From Sandaracinobacteroides saxicola (GTDB taxonomy: Bacteria > Pseudomonadota > Alphaproteobacteria > Sphingomonadales > Sphingomonadaceae): a stretch of 64,000 nucleotides of DNA. Of the stretch, positions 38,217 to 46,668 are shown piece by piece. Under the pieces are notes generated by a model. That model ran no database searches, had not been told where the DNA came from, and worked only from the letters and a program-made list of their open reading frames with translations. Numbering within the stretch: the first letter of the stretch is position 1; each line of letters begins with the position of its first letter. Position numbers and translations under genes: made by a program. The DNA is taken from assembly GCF_014117445.1 (NCBI RefSeq), contig NZ_CP059851.1, forward strand, positions 2,542,001-2,606,000. The letters are read 5' to 3'.

Positions 38217-40385
38217 TCAAGTCGTTTCCAACGTCGGGACGGTCGCGGAGCGCGTGTCGTTGCTTGATAGCGGGCCGTTATGCCGACCCATCATCATTCC
38301 TTCGTACCACCATGCGCCAAGCGAAGGCTGCAGGATGTAAGTCGCCACGGGCAGCCGCCGCTGATCCGTCTCCGCCTCTGGTTCCAAGCTGGGATGGATA
38401 GAATAAGTCGTCAAATTGGCGTGCCGGATGCGGGTCAGGATCGCCAGTGTCGTCACCCACAGGCCCGCCGCCTCCGTGGCGGGTAGCGGTCGTGTGGCGT
38501 AAAGCGCAACGATCAGCCGGTTTCGCATCGCATCGTCCATGGGGTTGAACCGTACTCCGACCCTGTGCGACGACGAATAGACAACGCGGCCGGTAATCCC
38601 GCCGACCTGATCCAACTGCAAACAAACCAAGGCTCCATTGGAGAGTCCGTGCGGTTCGGCAAACTGCGCGCCCAGTCCAGACAGTGATACATCTGCCTTT
38701 GCCGGTAGCGGAAGGGCCACGCTGTCCATGCCTTGCAGCACGAACCCATCGGAGAGTGGCAAGCGCTCTTCCAGTCGGCGCACTGGCACTTGCAGGCACA
38801 GCATGCACATAAGCAAAAGGATCGCAATGTTCAGGCTGCACCAGATTGCCACCATGGGAACCAGCGCGGCCTGTTCAACGATGCGATGGTCTGGGCGAGA
38901 ATTCACCAGCAGGCCGCCGATAGTCAACAGCACCAGTGCCAGGCCGGCAACGCATATCGCCAGATCGGCACCAGAGGTCGCGGCCCGGCCCTTGGGCGTT
39001 ACCCTGAAGTCGTGGCCGCGCGGTTTTACCAGCGTGAGCAAAGCAACCGGCAGGATGCGGAAGGCCTGGAACAGGTTTAGAACCTGGGACGCCAGCGGAA
39101 TATATCGGCCGGGTGCCAGACACGCGAGACCGCCAAGTGCCGCGACCACCATTGGGACCAGATAAGCAATGACAGCTTCGACCGTAACCCCTACCAACGG
39201 AGCGATACCGGTCCACAGGAAGATAATGGGAGACAACACCGCGAACAGTGCGGCCAGGCTTTGCGTGAGATAGTGCGTCGGCAGAAATGCCAAGCGAGCA
39301 ATCAGGCTCAAACCGTGTCCAAGTGGCCCTTCACGCAGATGCAGGATTTGAATTCCGCCCTGCGCCCAGCGCTGCCGTTGCACGAAAAATGCACTGACCG
39401 ATTCCGGCGCAAGTCCGAAGGCCAGCGGTTCGTTCAAATAGCGCGTGACGAAGCCTTTGCGCAAGGCCGCGATCGTTAGCAGCATGTCTTCGGTAATCGA
39501 TCCTTCGGGCAGTTGCCCTCCGATGGATTCAAACAGACTTCGCCGTGTGATAGAATTTGAACCGCAACAGAATGCCGTATTCCAACCATCCCGACCCGGC
39601 ATGATCGTTTCGAAGAAAAATCGCTGATCATCCGGTAACGCCGCTCTCAGGCCAAGATTGTGCTGCAGTGGATCGCTATTGTAAAAACTGTGGGGCACCT
39701 GCACGATACCGACTGTTGGATCCTCAAAGAATCCGACCGTCCGCCACAGGAAATTGCGTTGCGGGATGAAATCGGCATCCAGCACCATCACCAGATTGGC
39801 GTGCGTATGTACAAGCGCATGATTGATGTTTCCGGCCTTGGCGCCGCGATTGTCAGGCCGGGTGATATAGCCGGCCCCATTGTCAGCACATAAATCCCGC
39901 AGCCATGCGCGGCGGCCATCGTCCAGCACCCATATTCGCGCATCGGGCCAGTCCATCGCCAGCGCTCCGACAATTGTCTTCTCGATTACCTCTCTCTGCT
40001 CATCATAGGTAGTTATGAACACGTCCACGCTTGGTAGGTTGGCCTGCGGCTGCCGCCGCAATTTTTCCTCTTGCGCCGTGGCAGCAACACTATTGCAGCG
40101 TGGCCGCGACAGCAGGATGTGGAGAATGATGGCATCGGCGAAGGCCAGCAACTCGATTCCCAGGATCAGCCACACCCAAGCCTGCTGCATGCCGATGCCG
40201 TCCGGAAGTGTCGTACCGATGCGCCAATAGAGGTAGATAGCCATGGTCAGCCAAACAGTGCCAATGATCCCTGTACGAGACCGCACGACATGGGTGAAGA
40301 CAAACAGGCTTGCCACCACCAATGCCAGCGGCGTCCATAACATTAAATCGTCCAGTCCGCCGGCTGCTGACATGGTATACGTCAA
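38217..40385 (-). CDS. BcsA-like processive glycosyltransferase with C-terminal PilZ domain
   Basis: 722 residues. Membrane helices flank a GT2 domain with DDG (155-157), DAD (203-205), TED (298-300) and QRQRW (336-340), the full cellulose/beta-glycan synthase set. The C-terminal PilZ-like domain has RRLEER (RxxxR type) and DVSLSG (D/N-x-S-x-x-G type), so c-di-GMP binding is likely. It polymerises and exports a polysaccharide of unknown type. It overlaps the upstream HlyD-type gene by 4 nt. There is no bcsB, bcsZ or bcsC here. Confidence 0.87.
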   Translation of the reverse strand: MTYTMSAAGGLDDLMLWTPLALVVASLFVFTHVVRSRTGIIGTVWLTMAIYLYWRIGTTLPDGIGMQQAWVWLILGIELLAFADAIILHILLSRPRCNSVAATAQEEKLRRQPQANLPSVDVFITTYDEQREVIEKTIVGALAMDWPDARIWVLDDGRRAWLRDLCADNGAGYITRPDNRGAKAGNINHALVHTHANLVMVLDADFIPQRNFLWRTVGFFEDPTVGIVQVPHSFYNSDPLQHNLGLRAALPDDQRFFFETIMPGRDGWNTAFCCGSNSITRRSLFESIGGQLPEGSITEDMLLTIAALRKGFVTRYLNEPLAFGLAPESVSAFFVQRQRWAQGGIQILHLREGPLGHGLSLIARLAFLPTHYLTQSLAALFAVLSPIIFLWTGIAPLVGVTVEAVIAYLVPMVVAALGGLACLAPGRYIPLASQVLNLFQAFRILPVALLTLVKPRGHDFRVTPKGRAATSGADLAICVAGLALVLLTIGGLLVNSRPDHRIVEQAALVPMVAIWCSLNIAILLLMCMLCLQVPVRRLEERLPLSDGFVLQGMDSVALPLPAKADVSLSGLGAQFAEPHGLSNGALVCLQLDQVGGITGRVVYSSSHRVGVRFNPMDDAMRNRLIVALYATRPLPATEAAGLWVTTLAILTRIRHANLTTYSIHPSLEPEAETDQRRLPVATYILQPSLGAWWYEGMMMGRHNGPLSSNDTRSATVPTLETT

Positions 40386-41572
40386 TCGAAACGGCTTAGG
40401 CGAACTTCCGCGAGCCGTCCGATATCACAGCCAGACGATCCATTGCTCGTCTCTGCCGTGGAGGAAATAGCAACCTTGACGATTACTTCGCGATCGCCCG
40501 GCTCTGATAGCGGTGCCGCCGCCAGCAGTGTGGTGTCCGTTCGTGCCGCAGCGCCGGACAGTCGGGTGATCCGACCTTCGATCCAATCGCGGGTCCCCAC
40601 TAATCTGATCAGTGCGCGGCCGCCCGGATCGATTGCTGCGGCACGCCGCTCCGGAAGCGATACGTCTACAAAGCGGCGACGACAGTCGGCGATGTCCAGG
40701 ACCGGAGCGCCGGCAACCACGGCCGTCCCAGGACGCGCATGGATGGCCCAGGTGACGGTGTTGGCGGGCAGCAGGACGGTCGCTCGATCCTGCGCGATCA
40801 AAAGCCGGCGTGTCAGCGCATCGCGCCGAGAGACGGCCTCGACCAATCTCGCCTCTGCCTGCCGCATCTCGGCTCGCAAACGATCACGCTGCTGCGTGGA
40901 ATAAGGCTGGTCATTAGCGCTTCTGTCGATGAGGACGCGCTCGCGCACGGCTCGCAAGGCGGCCGCCGCCTTGGTGTTGTCACTTGCGGTCATACCGCAC
41001 TCGGCGCCGGCGCGCGCAACCTCCGCATCTGCGCGTTCCTGCTGTGCATCGGTTGCAAATCCCGCCGTTTGCAATTGCCTTATCCGGGCGGCGAGCGCGA
41101 GGGCCTGCCGCAATTGAGTCTGACACGCGGCGGACGCGCTGGCCATCCGTGCGACCTCGGCTTCCGCTGAAACGGCGGCGGCGCGAAAAACAGCTGCCTC
41201 GCGCTGAGCCAGCTGCCGATCCTCATGGGCCATCGCCGCAAGTTGACGTCGTAACAATGTTATTGTCGCGCCAGCCTCTTCGATTTGAACTGCTGTAGCG
41301 CCCAGCTGCCCGGAATGCGTTGAAAAATTCATCAGTTTCAGGCTGACAGGTTTGGTGTTTACACTTCCGGCTGATGGCAGCAACGCGACGGTTCCATCAA
41401 ATGGCGCGATATGGCGTGTGAGCGGTGCGTTGACGGCGGCCTTCGTCCCCACATCACTGGTGAGATAAGGATGAAACGCGAAGCCAGCCGTCAATATGAT
41501 AAAACTGACCGCGACCAGCCGTGCGCCGCGATGGCGGAGGGCATTTTCGATCATCAGGGCGACACTCATCAC
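40382..41572 (-). CDS. HlyD-type membrane fusion protein, partner of the glycosyltransferase
   Basis: 396 residues: one N-terminal membrane helix (LVAVSFIILTAGFAFHPYL), a barrel-sandwich half (VNAPLTRHIAPFDGTVALLP), a long periplasmic coiled coil rich in Ala/Arg/Gln (about 95-270), then the second half (WAIHARPGTAVVAGAPVLDIADC) and a beta-barrel. Overlap with the PilZ-glycosyltransferase gene suggests a dedicated periplasmic conduit, comparable in role to Alg44. Confidence 0.82.
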   Translation of the reverse strand: MMSVALMIENALRHRGARLVAVSFIILTAGFAFHPYLTSDVGTKAAVNAPLTRHIAPFDGTVALLPSAGSVNTKPVSLKLMNFSTHSGQLGATAVQIEEAGATITLLRRQLAAMAHEDRQLAQREAAVFRAAAVSAEAEVARMASASAACQTQLRQALALAARIRQLQTAGFATDAQQERADAEVARAGAECGMTASDNTKAAAALRAVRERVLIDRSANDQPYSTQQRDRLRAEMRQAEARLVEAVSRRDALTRRLLIAQDRATVLLPANTVTWAIHARPGTAVVAGAPVLDIADCRRRFVDVSLPERRAAAIDPGGRALIRLVGTRDWIEGRITRLSGAAARTDTTLLAAAPLSEPGDREVIVKVAISSTAETSNGSSGCDIGRLAEVRLSRFD

Positions 41573-41618
41573 CCGTTATAGACGGGGATAGCGCCGTGTT
41601 TTCTAGTTTCCGTCATTC

Positions 41619-42386
41619 ATGCACTGGGCGACCTGGCAGCCAAGGAAACTGCTAAAGCGAGACATTGTGCAGCCGTTGATCCGTTTGAACCACGCGGAGG
41701 AAATGGGTGTGTCGGCTATAGCGCAACAACCGGTTGGGTTTGCAGCCTCCTTCGGCACGGTGGGCCGCAGGTCGCTGGCATTATCAGCCAACGATGACAC
41801 CGATGGCGAGATGATATTCGACGGAGATCATGATTCCGGCCTTCGCCGCGCCGATGCTGAAGTCATGCGATGGGCGGGACTGTTGCTTATTTGCGGACTG
41901 GCGACTGTCCTATTCGGCGTCGTTGAAACGCTAACGCCTGCAAGGGTGAACGGTGGGTCGGTCGCTGCTGCATTCTCCTCGATGACAATAACATTTAGCA
42001 GCGCTGCTTTCACAGCTCTCGCCGTGGGTACGATCGTGAGCCTGTGTGCGGGGCTGTCAATTGCACGCGCTATCCGATCGAGCATGCACCAAAATTGCAG
42101 CGGTCGAACCCAATTGGTCATCCACCTTATACAGGCTCTTCAGGTTAGCATTCGCCGCATCCGATCCGATAACCAAGTGGAAATTGCGTATCGGGAATCG
42201 CACAACTTGATTTTGACTGCGATGTTGTCACTTCGTCCTATGACGTTTTATGGTAGTTTTGGCGCATTCCTTGGCTGGTACAATCTGACTCGCTCCAAAC
42301 ATACAAATCATGAATGGCTTATAGACCTCGATAGACAATTAGAGGAGGTTATATCAAAATTAAACCGCTTGATAAGTGAATACTAA
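41619..42386 (+). CDS. Hypothetical membrane protein, AT-rich 3' half
   Basis: 255 residues. Two hydrophobic segments (AGLLLICGLATVLFGVVETL and AAFTALAVGTIVSLCAGLSI) separate an N-terminal cytosolic part from a C-terminal part with several charged residues (HEWLIDLDRQLEEVISKLNRLI). I do not recognise a family. The base composition drops sharply towards the 3' end compared with the core genes, a sign of foreign origin. Starts at 41619 or internal ATGs are equally possible. Confidence 0.55.
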   Translation: MHWATWQPRKLLKRDIVQPLIRLNHAEEMGVSAIAQQPVGFAASFGTVGRRSLALSANDDTDGEMIFDGDHDSGLRRADAEVMRWAGLLLICGLATVLFGVVETLTPARVNGGSVAAAFSSMTITFSSAAFTALAVGTIVSLCAGLSIARAIRSSMHQNCSGRTQLVIHLIQALQVSIRRIRSDNQVEIAYRESHNLILTAMLSLRPMTFYGSFGAFLGWYNLTRSKHTNHEWLIDLDRQLEEVISKLNRLISEY

Positions 42387-42435
42387 ACATCTTATGAGCA
42401 AAGTGATAAATTTTATCTACAGTTAGACTCTATTT

Positions 42436-42608
42436 ATGTTTATCCTATTAGAGGCGTTTAGTTCTGTGGTATATGAAATTGTGGATCATATCTCGAAGAA
42501 AATACACCCCATCTGGAGGCCACCATCTGATCTTTCGTCTGTCACGATTGTCGGCCCCAATCTGGCCACATATTCCGTCCAAGTTCGCGCCATCAACGAG
42601 GCCGCTAG
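42436..42608 (+). pseudogene. 5' part of an ORF split by the IS427-type element
   Basis: It encodes MFILLEAFSSVVYEIVDHIS... up to INEAA. If the IS and one CTAG copy are removed, the frame continues without a stop into 43457 onwards (SQRKCPCSSKGG...). AT-rich, no recognised family and no clear ribosome-binding site, so whether it was ever a gene is uncertain. Confidence 0.4.
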
Positions 42609-43452
42609 GCTCAGGACCTATTAAATCGCTTGCGCAGGTGGCCTTCGGTTGATTCAATGGCGGCGCTGAGGAGGCGCTGCGATTGTCTGATCTGTGGTTG
42701 TTGAGCGAGGCGCAGATGCGTCGGATCGAGCCGTATTTTCCATTGTCGCATGGCATCCCGCGGGTCGATGATCGCCGGATCGTCAGCGGCATCATCTTCG
42801 TGATCAGGAACGGGCTGCGCTGGCGAGATGCGCCTGCCGGTTACGGCCCGCACAAGACCATCTACAACCGGTTCATTCGCTGGAGCCGCCTGGGCGTGTT
42901 CAACTGCATCTTCGCCGCGCTTGCCGCCAAGGGCGGGAAGCCCGATCGGCTGATGATCGATGCCACACATCTCAAGGCACATCGCACGGCAGCGAGCCTG
43001 CTAAAAAAGGGGCTCTACCCCGACGTATCGGACGCACCAAAGGCGGGTTGAACTCCAAGCTCCACGCGGTCTGTGACGGCAATGGCCGCCCGTTGATCAT
43101 GCTGCTCAGCGAAGGGCAGATGAGCGATTACAAAGGGGCGGCCTTGATGATCGATGCCTTCCCCAGAGCCAAGACGTTGCTGGCCGACCGGGGATACGAT
43201 GCCGACTGGTTCCCTCACGCTTTGGCTGAGCGTGGCATCGCCGCCTGCATCCCGTCGAAGACCAACCGAAAAGTGCCTATCCCGCATGACACCGCCCTCT
43301 ACCGCCAGCGTCACAAGGTCGAGAACATGTTCGGAAAACTCAAGGACTGGCGCCGCATCCACACCCGTTACGACCGCTGCGCCCACACCTTCATGTCCGC
43401 CATCTGCATCGCCGCAACCGTCATCTTCTGGCTGCCTCAATGAGTCCTGAGC
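42609..43452 (+). mobile_element. Intact IS5-family (IS427-group) insertion sequence, 844 bp
   Basis: The terminal inverted repeats start GCTCAGGAC on both ends, and the element is flanked by a 4-bp direct repeat CTAG (42605-42608 and 43453-43456), the typical target duplication for this group. It carries one transposase in two overlapping frames with a slippery A-AAA-AAG. Clean ends and duplication indicate a recent insertion. Confidence 0.92.
42683..43443 (+). CDS. IS5-family transposase made by programmed -1 frameshift
   Basis: Frame A (42683-43051, TTG start, preceded by GAGGAGG) begins SDLWLLSEAQMRRIEPYFP with the IS5 N-terminal domain and DATHLKAHRTAASL. At A-AAA-AAG (43003-43009) a -1 shift joins LPRRIGRTKGGLNSKLHAVC in the second frame, ending at 43443. 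The second part has LLADRGYDADWF, IPSKTNRKVPIPHD and YRQRHKVENMFGKLKDWRRI, i.e. the remaining DDE residues. The fusion product would be about 250 residues. Confidence 0.9.
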
Positions 43453-43650
43453 CTAGCCAGCGTAAATGCCCGTGCTCGTCGAAAGGAGGGAGTTCAACTA
43501 CAGAGCCGATTTATTGGACAGACAACGGCTTGGTCGCAAAGCCTGTCCCGTATCTTAAGTTATTTCCAAATCGATTTGCCCATAACTACCATATTGGAAT
43601 TGTCGGCTCTATCGCTACCGCGAGCAACCTGCTCATAACCTCTGAAATCC

Positions 43651-43709
43651 CCAACCCTTTGATTCAGGATGTCACTTTTTTCAACGAACCTTCCAAAATC
43701 CTACAAACC
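43651..43709 (+). repeat. Compound dispersed repeat, copy A, left module
   Basis: This 59-nt stretch beginning CCAACCC and containing TGTCACTTTTTTC and GAACCTTCCA matches 60526-60584 with only a few substitutions. The right module is displaced by 161 nt in this copy. Confidence 0.85.
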
Positions 43710-43870
43710 ACATCCGCCGTCACCTCCGGTTTTACCCGGAACCTATTCCGCACATGCTTCATTGAATGACCCTCTGCGCGTCCAAGCCCCTGCCCAGGTA
43801 GCGGGAGAGGCGATCTGCGTCAGCGAGTTGGACAGGCTCTTATCATCTACGCCATGCCCGGACGATCGTA

Positions 43871-43964
43871 CTGCGCGGCGAAGCGGCGCGAACCCGAGCG
43901 GCGATGCGCGTTACAAAATGAAAAGAAGAAAAAGAATAAAAAGTGGCAAAGCTAGCTTGTCGGA
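43871..43964 (+). repeat. Compound dispersed repeat, copy A, right module
   Basis: It begins CTGCGCGG, passes through a polypurine tract (GAAAAGAAGAAAAAG) and ends GGCAAAGC...GTCGGA. It aligns with 60585-60686. The GC-rich palindrome of copy B (GCGCGGCAAAGCCGCGC) is degenerate here. Confidence 0.8.
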
Positions 43965-44013
43965 TATGATGATTGGCAAAGCCCCCGCACGCCGGCCAGA
44001 CACTGCGGCGAAT

Positions 44014-44042
44014 CTGAAAATAGCGCTATGAGCTATTTTCAG
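44014..44042 (-). terminator. Hairpin terminator overlapping the LysR gene stop
   Basis: A perfect 11-bp stem CTGAAAATAGC (44014-44024) / GCTATTTTCAG (44032-44042) with a 7-nt loop. The TGA stop of the LysR gene lies in the distal arm. The T-rich arm makes termination plausible, though no long U tract follows. Confidence 0.5.
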
Positions 44043-44848
44043 CCGCCTTCGGCCAGCAACCATCCCACCAGCGCCCTGACCTTCGGCTGCCGCCACTGCG
44101 GCGCCGGCGCGCACAGCCAGAAATCGTCGCTGGTCGGCATCGCCGCACCACGCTCCGCCAGCAGCCCGTCCGCCAGGGCCGAAGCGGCCAGCGTGCGCGG
44201 CACCCGCGCCATTCCCAGACCCGCCAGCGCCGCATCCAGCGCGGCGCCCGCATGGTCCACGATCAGCCGCGGCGACCCTTCTTCCTGCGTCCACGCCGCC
44301 TCCGGCGAGCCGATCGGCAGCGGCGCCGCCAGCCCCGGCGCCGCCACCGTCACCAGTTCCTCCTCGGCGATCTTGCGCCCATGCACCCCTTCCGCATCGG
44401 GCGGCGGGCCATAGATCAGCGCCAGGTCCAGGTTCGCCTGGGTGAAATCCACCATCCCGTCCACTAGGCTCAGCCGCACGCTCAGCCCCTCCTGGCCGTC
44501 CAGCCAGCGCGCCAGCCGCGGCAACAGCCAGAAGCGCGCCGAGCGCGTGCACGCCATCGTCAGCACCAGCGAACCCTGCCCCGCCTGCAACGTCCGCACC
44601 GTCTCCTCGAACAGGTTGAACCCCTCCCGCAGGCTCGGCAGCGCGCTTTCCGCCTCCGGCGTCAGCTCCAGCCCCCGCGTCGTCCGCCGGAACAGGATCA
44701 CCCCCAGCAATTCCTCCAGCGCCCGGATCTGCTGCCCCACCGCCGCCGGCGTCACCGCCAGGTCATCCGCCGCCTTGGTGAAAGACAGATGCCGCGCCGC
44801 CGCATCGAACACGCGCAGGGCATTCAGCGGGAGCAGGGTTCGCTTCAC
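44039..44848 (-). CDS. LysR-family transcriptional regulator (GcvA-like)
   Basis: 269 residues. The HTH PLNALRVFDAAARHLSFTKAADDLAVTPAAVGQQIRALEELLG (in consecutive parts) has the GcvA/AmpR-like PLNALRxF start. The effector domain contains LRLSLVDGMVDF-type and DLALIYGPPP segments. The frame extends to 44896, but GTG 44848 puts the start at KRTLLPLNALRVF. apaG ends 7 nt upstream. Target genes are not evident. Confidence 0.88.
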   Translation of the reverse strand: MKRTLLPLNALRVFDAAARHLSFTKAADDLAVTPAAVGQQIRALEELLGVILFRRTTRGLELTPEAESALPSLREGFNLFEETVRTLQAGQGSLVLTMACTRSARFWLLPRLARWLDGQEGLSVRLSLVDGMVDFTQANLDLALIYGPPPDAEGVHGRKIAEEELVTVAAPGLAAPLPIGSPEAAWTQEEGSPRLIVDHAGAALDAALAGLGMARVPRTLAASALADGLLAERGAAMPTSDDFWLCAPAPQWRQPKVRALVGWLLAEGG

Positions 44849-44855
44849 GGCCGGC

Positions 44856-45269
44856 TCAGTTCGCCAGCCGCCGCGCCGCCGGAGACACCAGCGCAAACGC
44901 CGGGATCACCACCTCGAATGCCCCGCCATCCGCGTCCACCATGCCATAGCTGCCCGCCATGTGCCCCTGCGGCGTCTCCAGCGGGCAGCCGCTGACATAG
45001 TCATGCGCTCCGCCCGGCGGAATCACCGGCTGCTCCCCGACCACGCCGTCGCCCCGCACCTCCTGCCGACGACCCCTGCCATCGGTGATCACCCAGTGCC
45101 GCGTCAGCAGCTGCACCGGCGCCGCGCCATGATTTTCGATCCGGATATGGTAACTCCAGGCCCAATGCCCCCGCTCGGGCGCCGACTGGTCCGCCAGATA
45201 GTGCGGCTTCACCCGCACCGTCACGCCCCGCGTCGTCGCCTCCGCGTCGAAGAAGGCCGCCAGGCTCAC
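44856..45269 (-). CDS. apaG: ApaG domain protein
   Basis: 137 residues, single immunoglobulin-like ApaG domain: VTVRVKPHYLADQSAPERGHWAWSYHIRIEN in consecutive parts, LLTRHWVITDGRGRRQEVRGDGVVGEQP and the family signature YVSGCPLETPQGHMAGSYGMV. ApaG has been linked to metal homeostasis and nucleotide binding. It overlaps metZ by 4 nt, a conserved pair in alphaproteobacteria. Confidence 0.95.
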   Translation of the reverse strand: MSLAAFFDAEATTRGVTVRVKPHYLADQSAPERGHWAWSYHIRIENHGAAPVQLLTRHWVITDGRGRRQEVRGDGVVGEQPVIPPGGAHDYVSGCPLETPQGHMAGSYGMVDADGGAFEVVIPAFALVSPAARRLAN

Positions 45270-46471
45270 AGCCCCACGCTCCGCAGCGCCTGGTCCAGGT
45301 CCTCGATCACATCCGCCGGATCCTCCAGCCCCACCGACAGCCGCAACATCCCCTCGGTAATCCCCATCTCCGTCCGCACCTCCTCCGCGACGCTGTAATG
45401 CGTCGTGCTCGCCGGGTGCGTCATCAGCGTGCGCGAATCCCCCACATTGTTGCTGATGTCCACCAGCCGCAGCGCATCCAGCACCCCATGCGCCTCGCGG
45501 CGGCCTCCCTCCAGGAACAGCGCCAATATGGTTCCGCCACCGCTCATCTGCGCCATCGCCAGCGCATGCTGCGGATGGCTCGCCAGCCCCGGATACAGCG
45601 TCCGCACCCGCCCCTCCAGAAAGCGCGCCACCTCAAGCGCATTTTGATCCGCCCGCCGCACCCGCAGCTCCAGCGTCTCCAGCGATTTCAGCACCACCCA
45701 GGCATTGAACGGCGACAGGTTCGGCCCGGTGTGGCGCGCAAATGGCAGATACACGTCATCCATCCACTGCTGGCTGCCGACCACCGCACCCGCCAGCACC
45801 CGCCCCTGCCCATCAAGCAGCTTGGTCGCCGAGTATGCCACCACGTCGGCGCCATGCTCCATCGGCCGCTGCAACACGGGGGAGGCAAAGGCATTGTCCA
45901 CGATGCTCAGCAGGCCATGGTCGCGTGCCATCCCGCACACCGCCTTCAGGTCGCAGAGGTCTAGCGTCGGATTGGCCGGCGTCTCCACGAAAAACGCCTT
46001 CGTGTTCGGCCTGATCGCCGCCTTGAAGGCGTCCGGGTCGCGCGCATCCACGGTCGTCGTCTCCACGCCGAAGCGCGGCAGGATCGTATCCACCAGCACC
46101 CGGCACGATCCGAACAGCGCCCGCCCCGCCACCAGATGGTCGCCGGCGGACAGGCTGCTCATCAGCGCCGCGGTCATCGCCGCCATGCCGGTCGCCGTCG
46201 CCCGCGCCGCCTCGCCGCCCTCCAGCAGCGCCAGCCGCTCCTCCAGCATGGCGACCGTCGGGTTCTGCAAGCGGCTGTAGGTCATGCCCGGCCGGTCGCC
46301 CCGGAACCGCGCCGCCACCTCCTCGGCATTGTCGTAACTGTACCCGCTGGTCAGGAACAGCGCCTCGCTCGTCTCCCCCACATCGCTGCGCATCGTGCCA
46401 CCGCGCACCGCCTGCGTCGCGGGGCGCCAGTGGCGGGTGATGCTGCGGTCCTGGCCGGTGCGGTTCTTCAT
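45266..46471 (-). CDS. metZ: O-succinylhomoserine sulfhydrylase
   Basis: 401 residues of the Cys/Met metabolism PLP family: SGYSYDNAEEVAARFRGD, YSRLQNPTVAMLEERLALLEGG, VDNAFASPVLQRP and the PLP-lysine segment SATKLLDGQGR. It makes homocysteine from O-succinylhomoserine and sulfide. ATG 46471 (MKNRTGQDRSITRHW) matches the family start. I looked for SAM-responsive riboswitches in the 200 bp upstream and saw none. Confidence 0.92.
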   Translation of the reverse strand: MKNRTGQDRSITRHWRPATQAVRGGTMRSDVGETSEALFLTSGYSYDNAEEVAARFRGDRPGMTYSRLQNPTVAMLEERLALLEGGEAARATATGMAAMTAALMSSLSAGDHLVAGRALFGSCRVLVDTILPRFGVETTTVDARDPDAFKAAIRPNTKAFFVETPANPTLDLCDLKAVCGMARDHGLLSIVDNAFASPVLQRPMEHGADVVAYSATKLLDGQGRVLAGAVVGSQQWMDDVYLPFARHTGPNLSPFNAWVVLKSLETLELRVRRADQNALEVARFLEGRVRTLYPGLASHPQHALAMAQMSGGGTILALFLEGGRREAHGVLDALRLVDISNNVGDSRTLMTHPASTTHYSVAEEVRTEMGITEGMLRLSVGLEDPADVIEDLDQALRSVGL

Positions 46472-46668
46472 GCCGCCGCTTTGCCGCACCCTGTCAAAGC
46501 CATCAAGTGCGCCCCTCTCGACGCGCGCCTCCTGAACCCCTATTTCAGCAGGAGAGCATGTTCCGATCTGGTGGAATCACCAGCATCGGAAAGCCATGCG
46601 GCAAAACAAAAAGACAGAGCGGCCGATCTGACGACGTGAGATCGAGACTGTCTCCAGAGGAGATCGAC

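Larger units (their letters stand above)
43457..44013. other. AT-rich intergenic segment with ORF 3' part and compound repeat
   Basis: The first ~190 bases continue the ORF interrupted by the IS (QRKCPCSSKGG...VGSIATASNLLITS) and are AT-rich. From 43651 the segment is dispersed-repeat material (separate entries), with a 161-nt unrelated stretch between the two modules. No complete gene is supported. Confidence 0.55.

Noticed and set aside
46472-46668. SAM-type riboswitch upstream of metZ
   Set aside because: No SAM-II, SAM-V or SAM/SAH consensus blocks could be seen on the minus strand.
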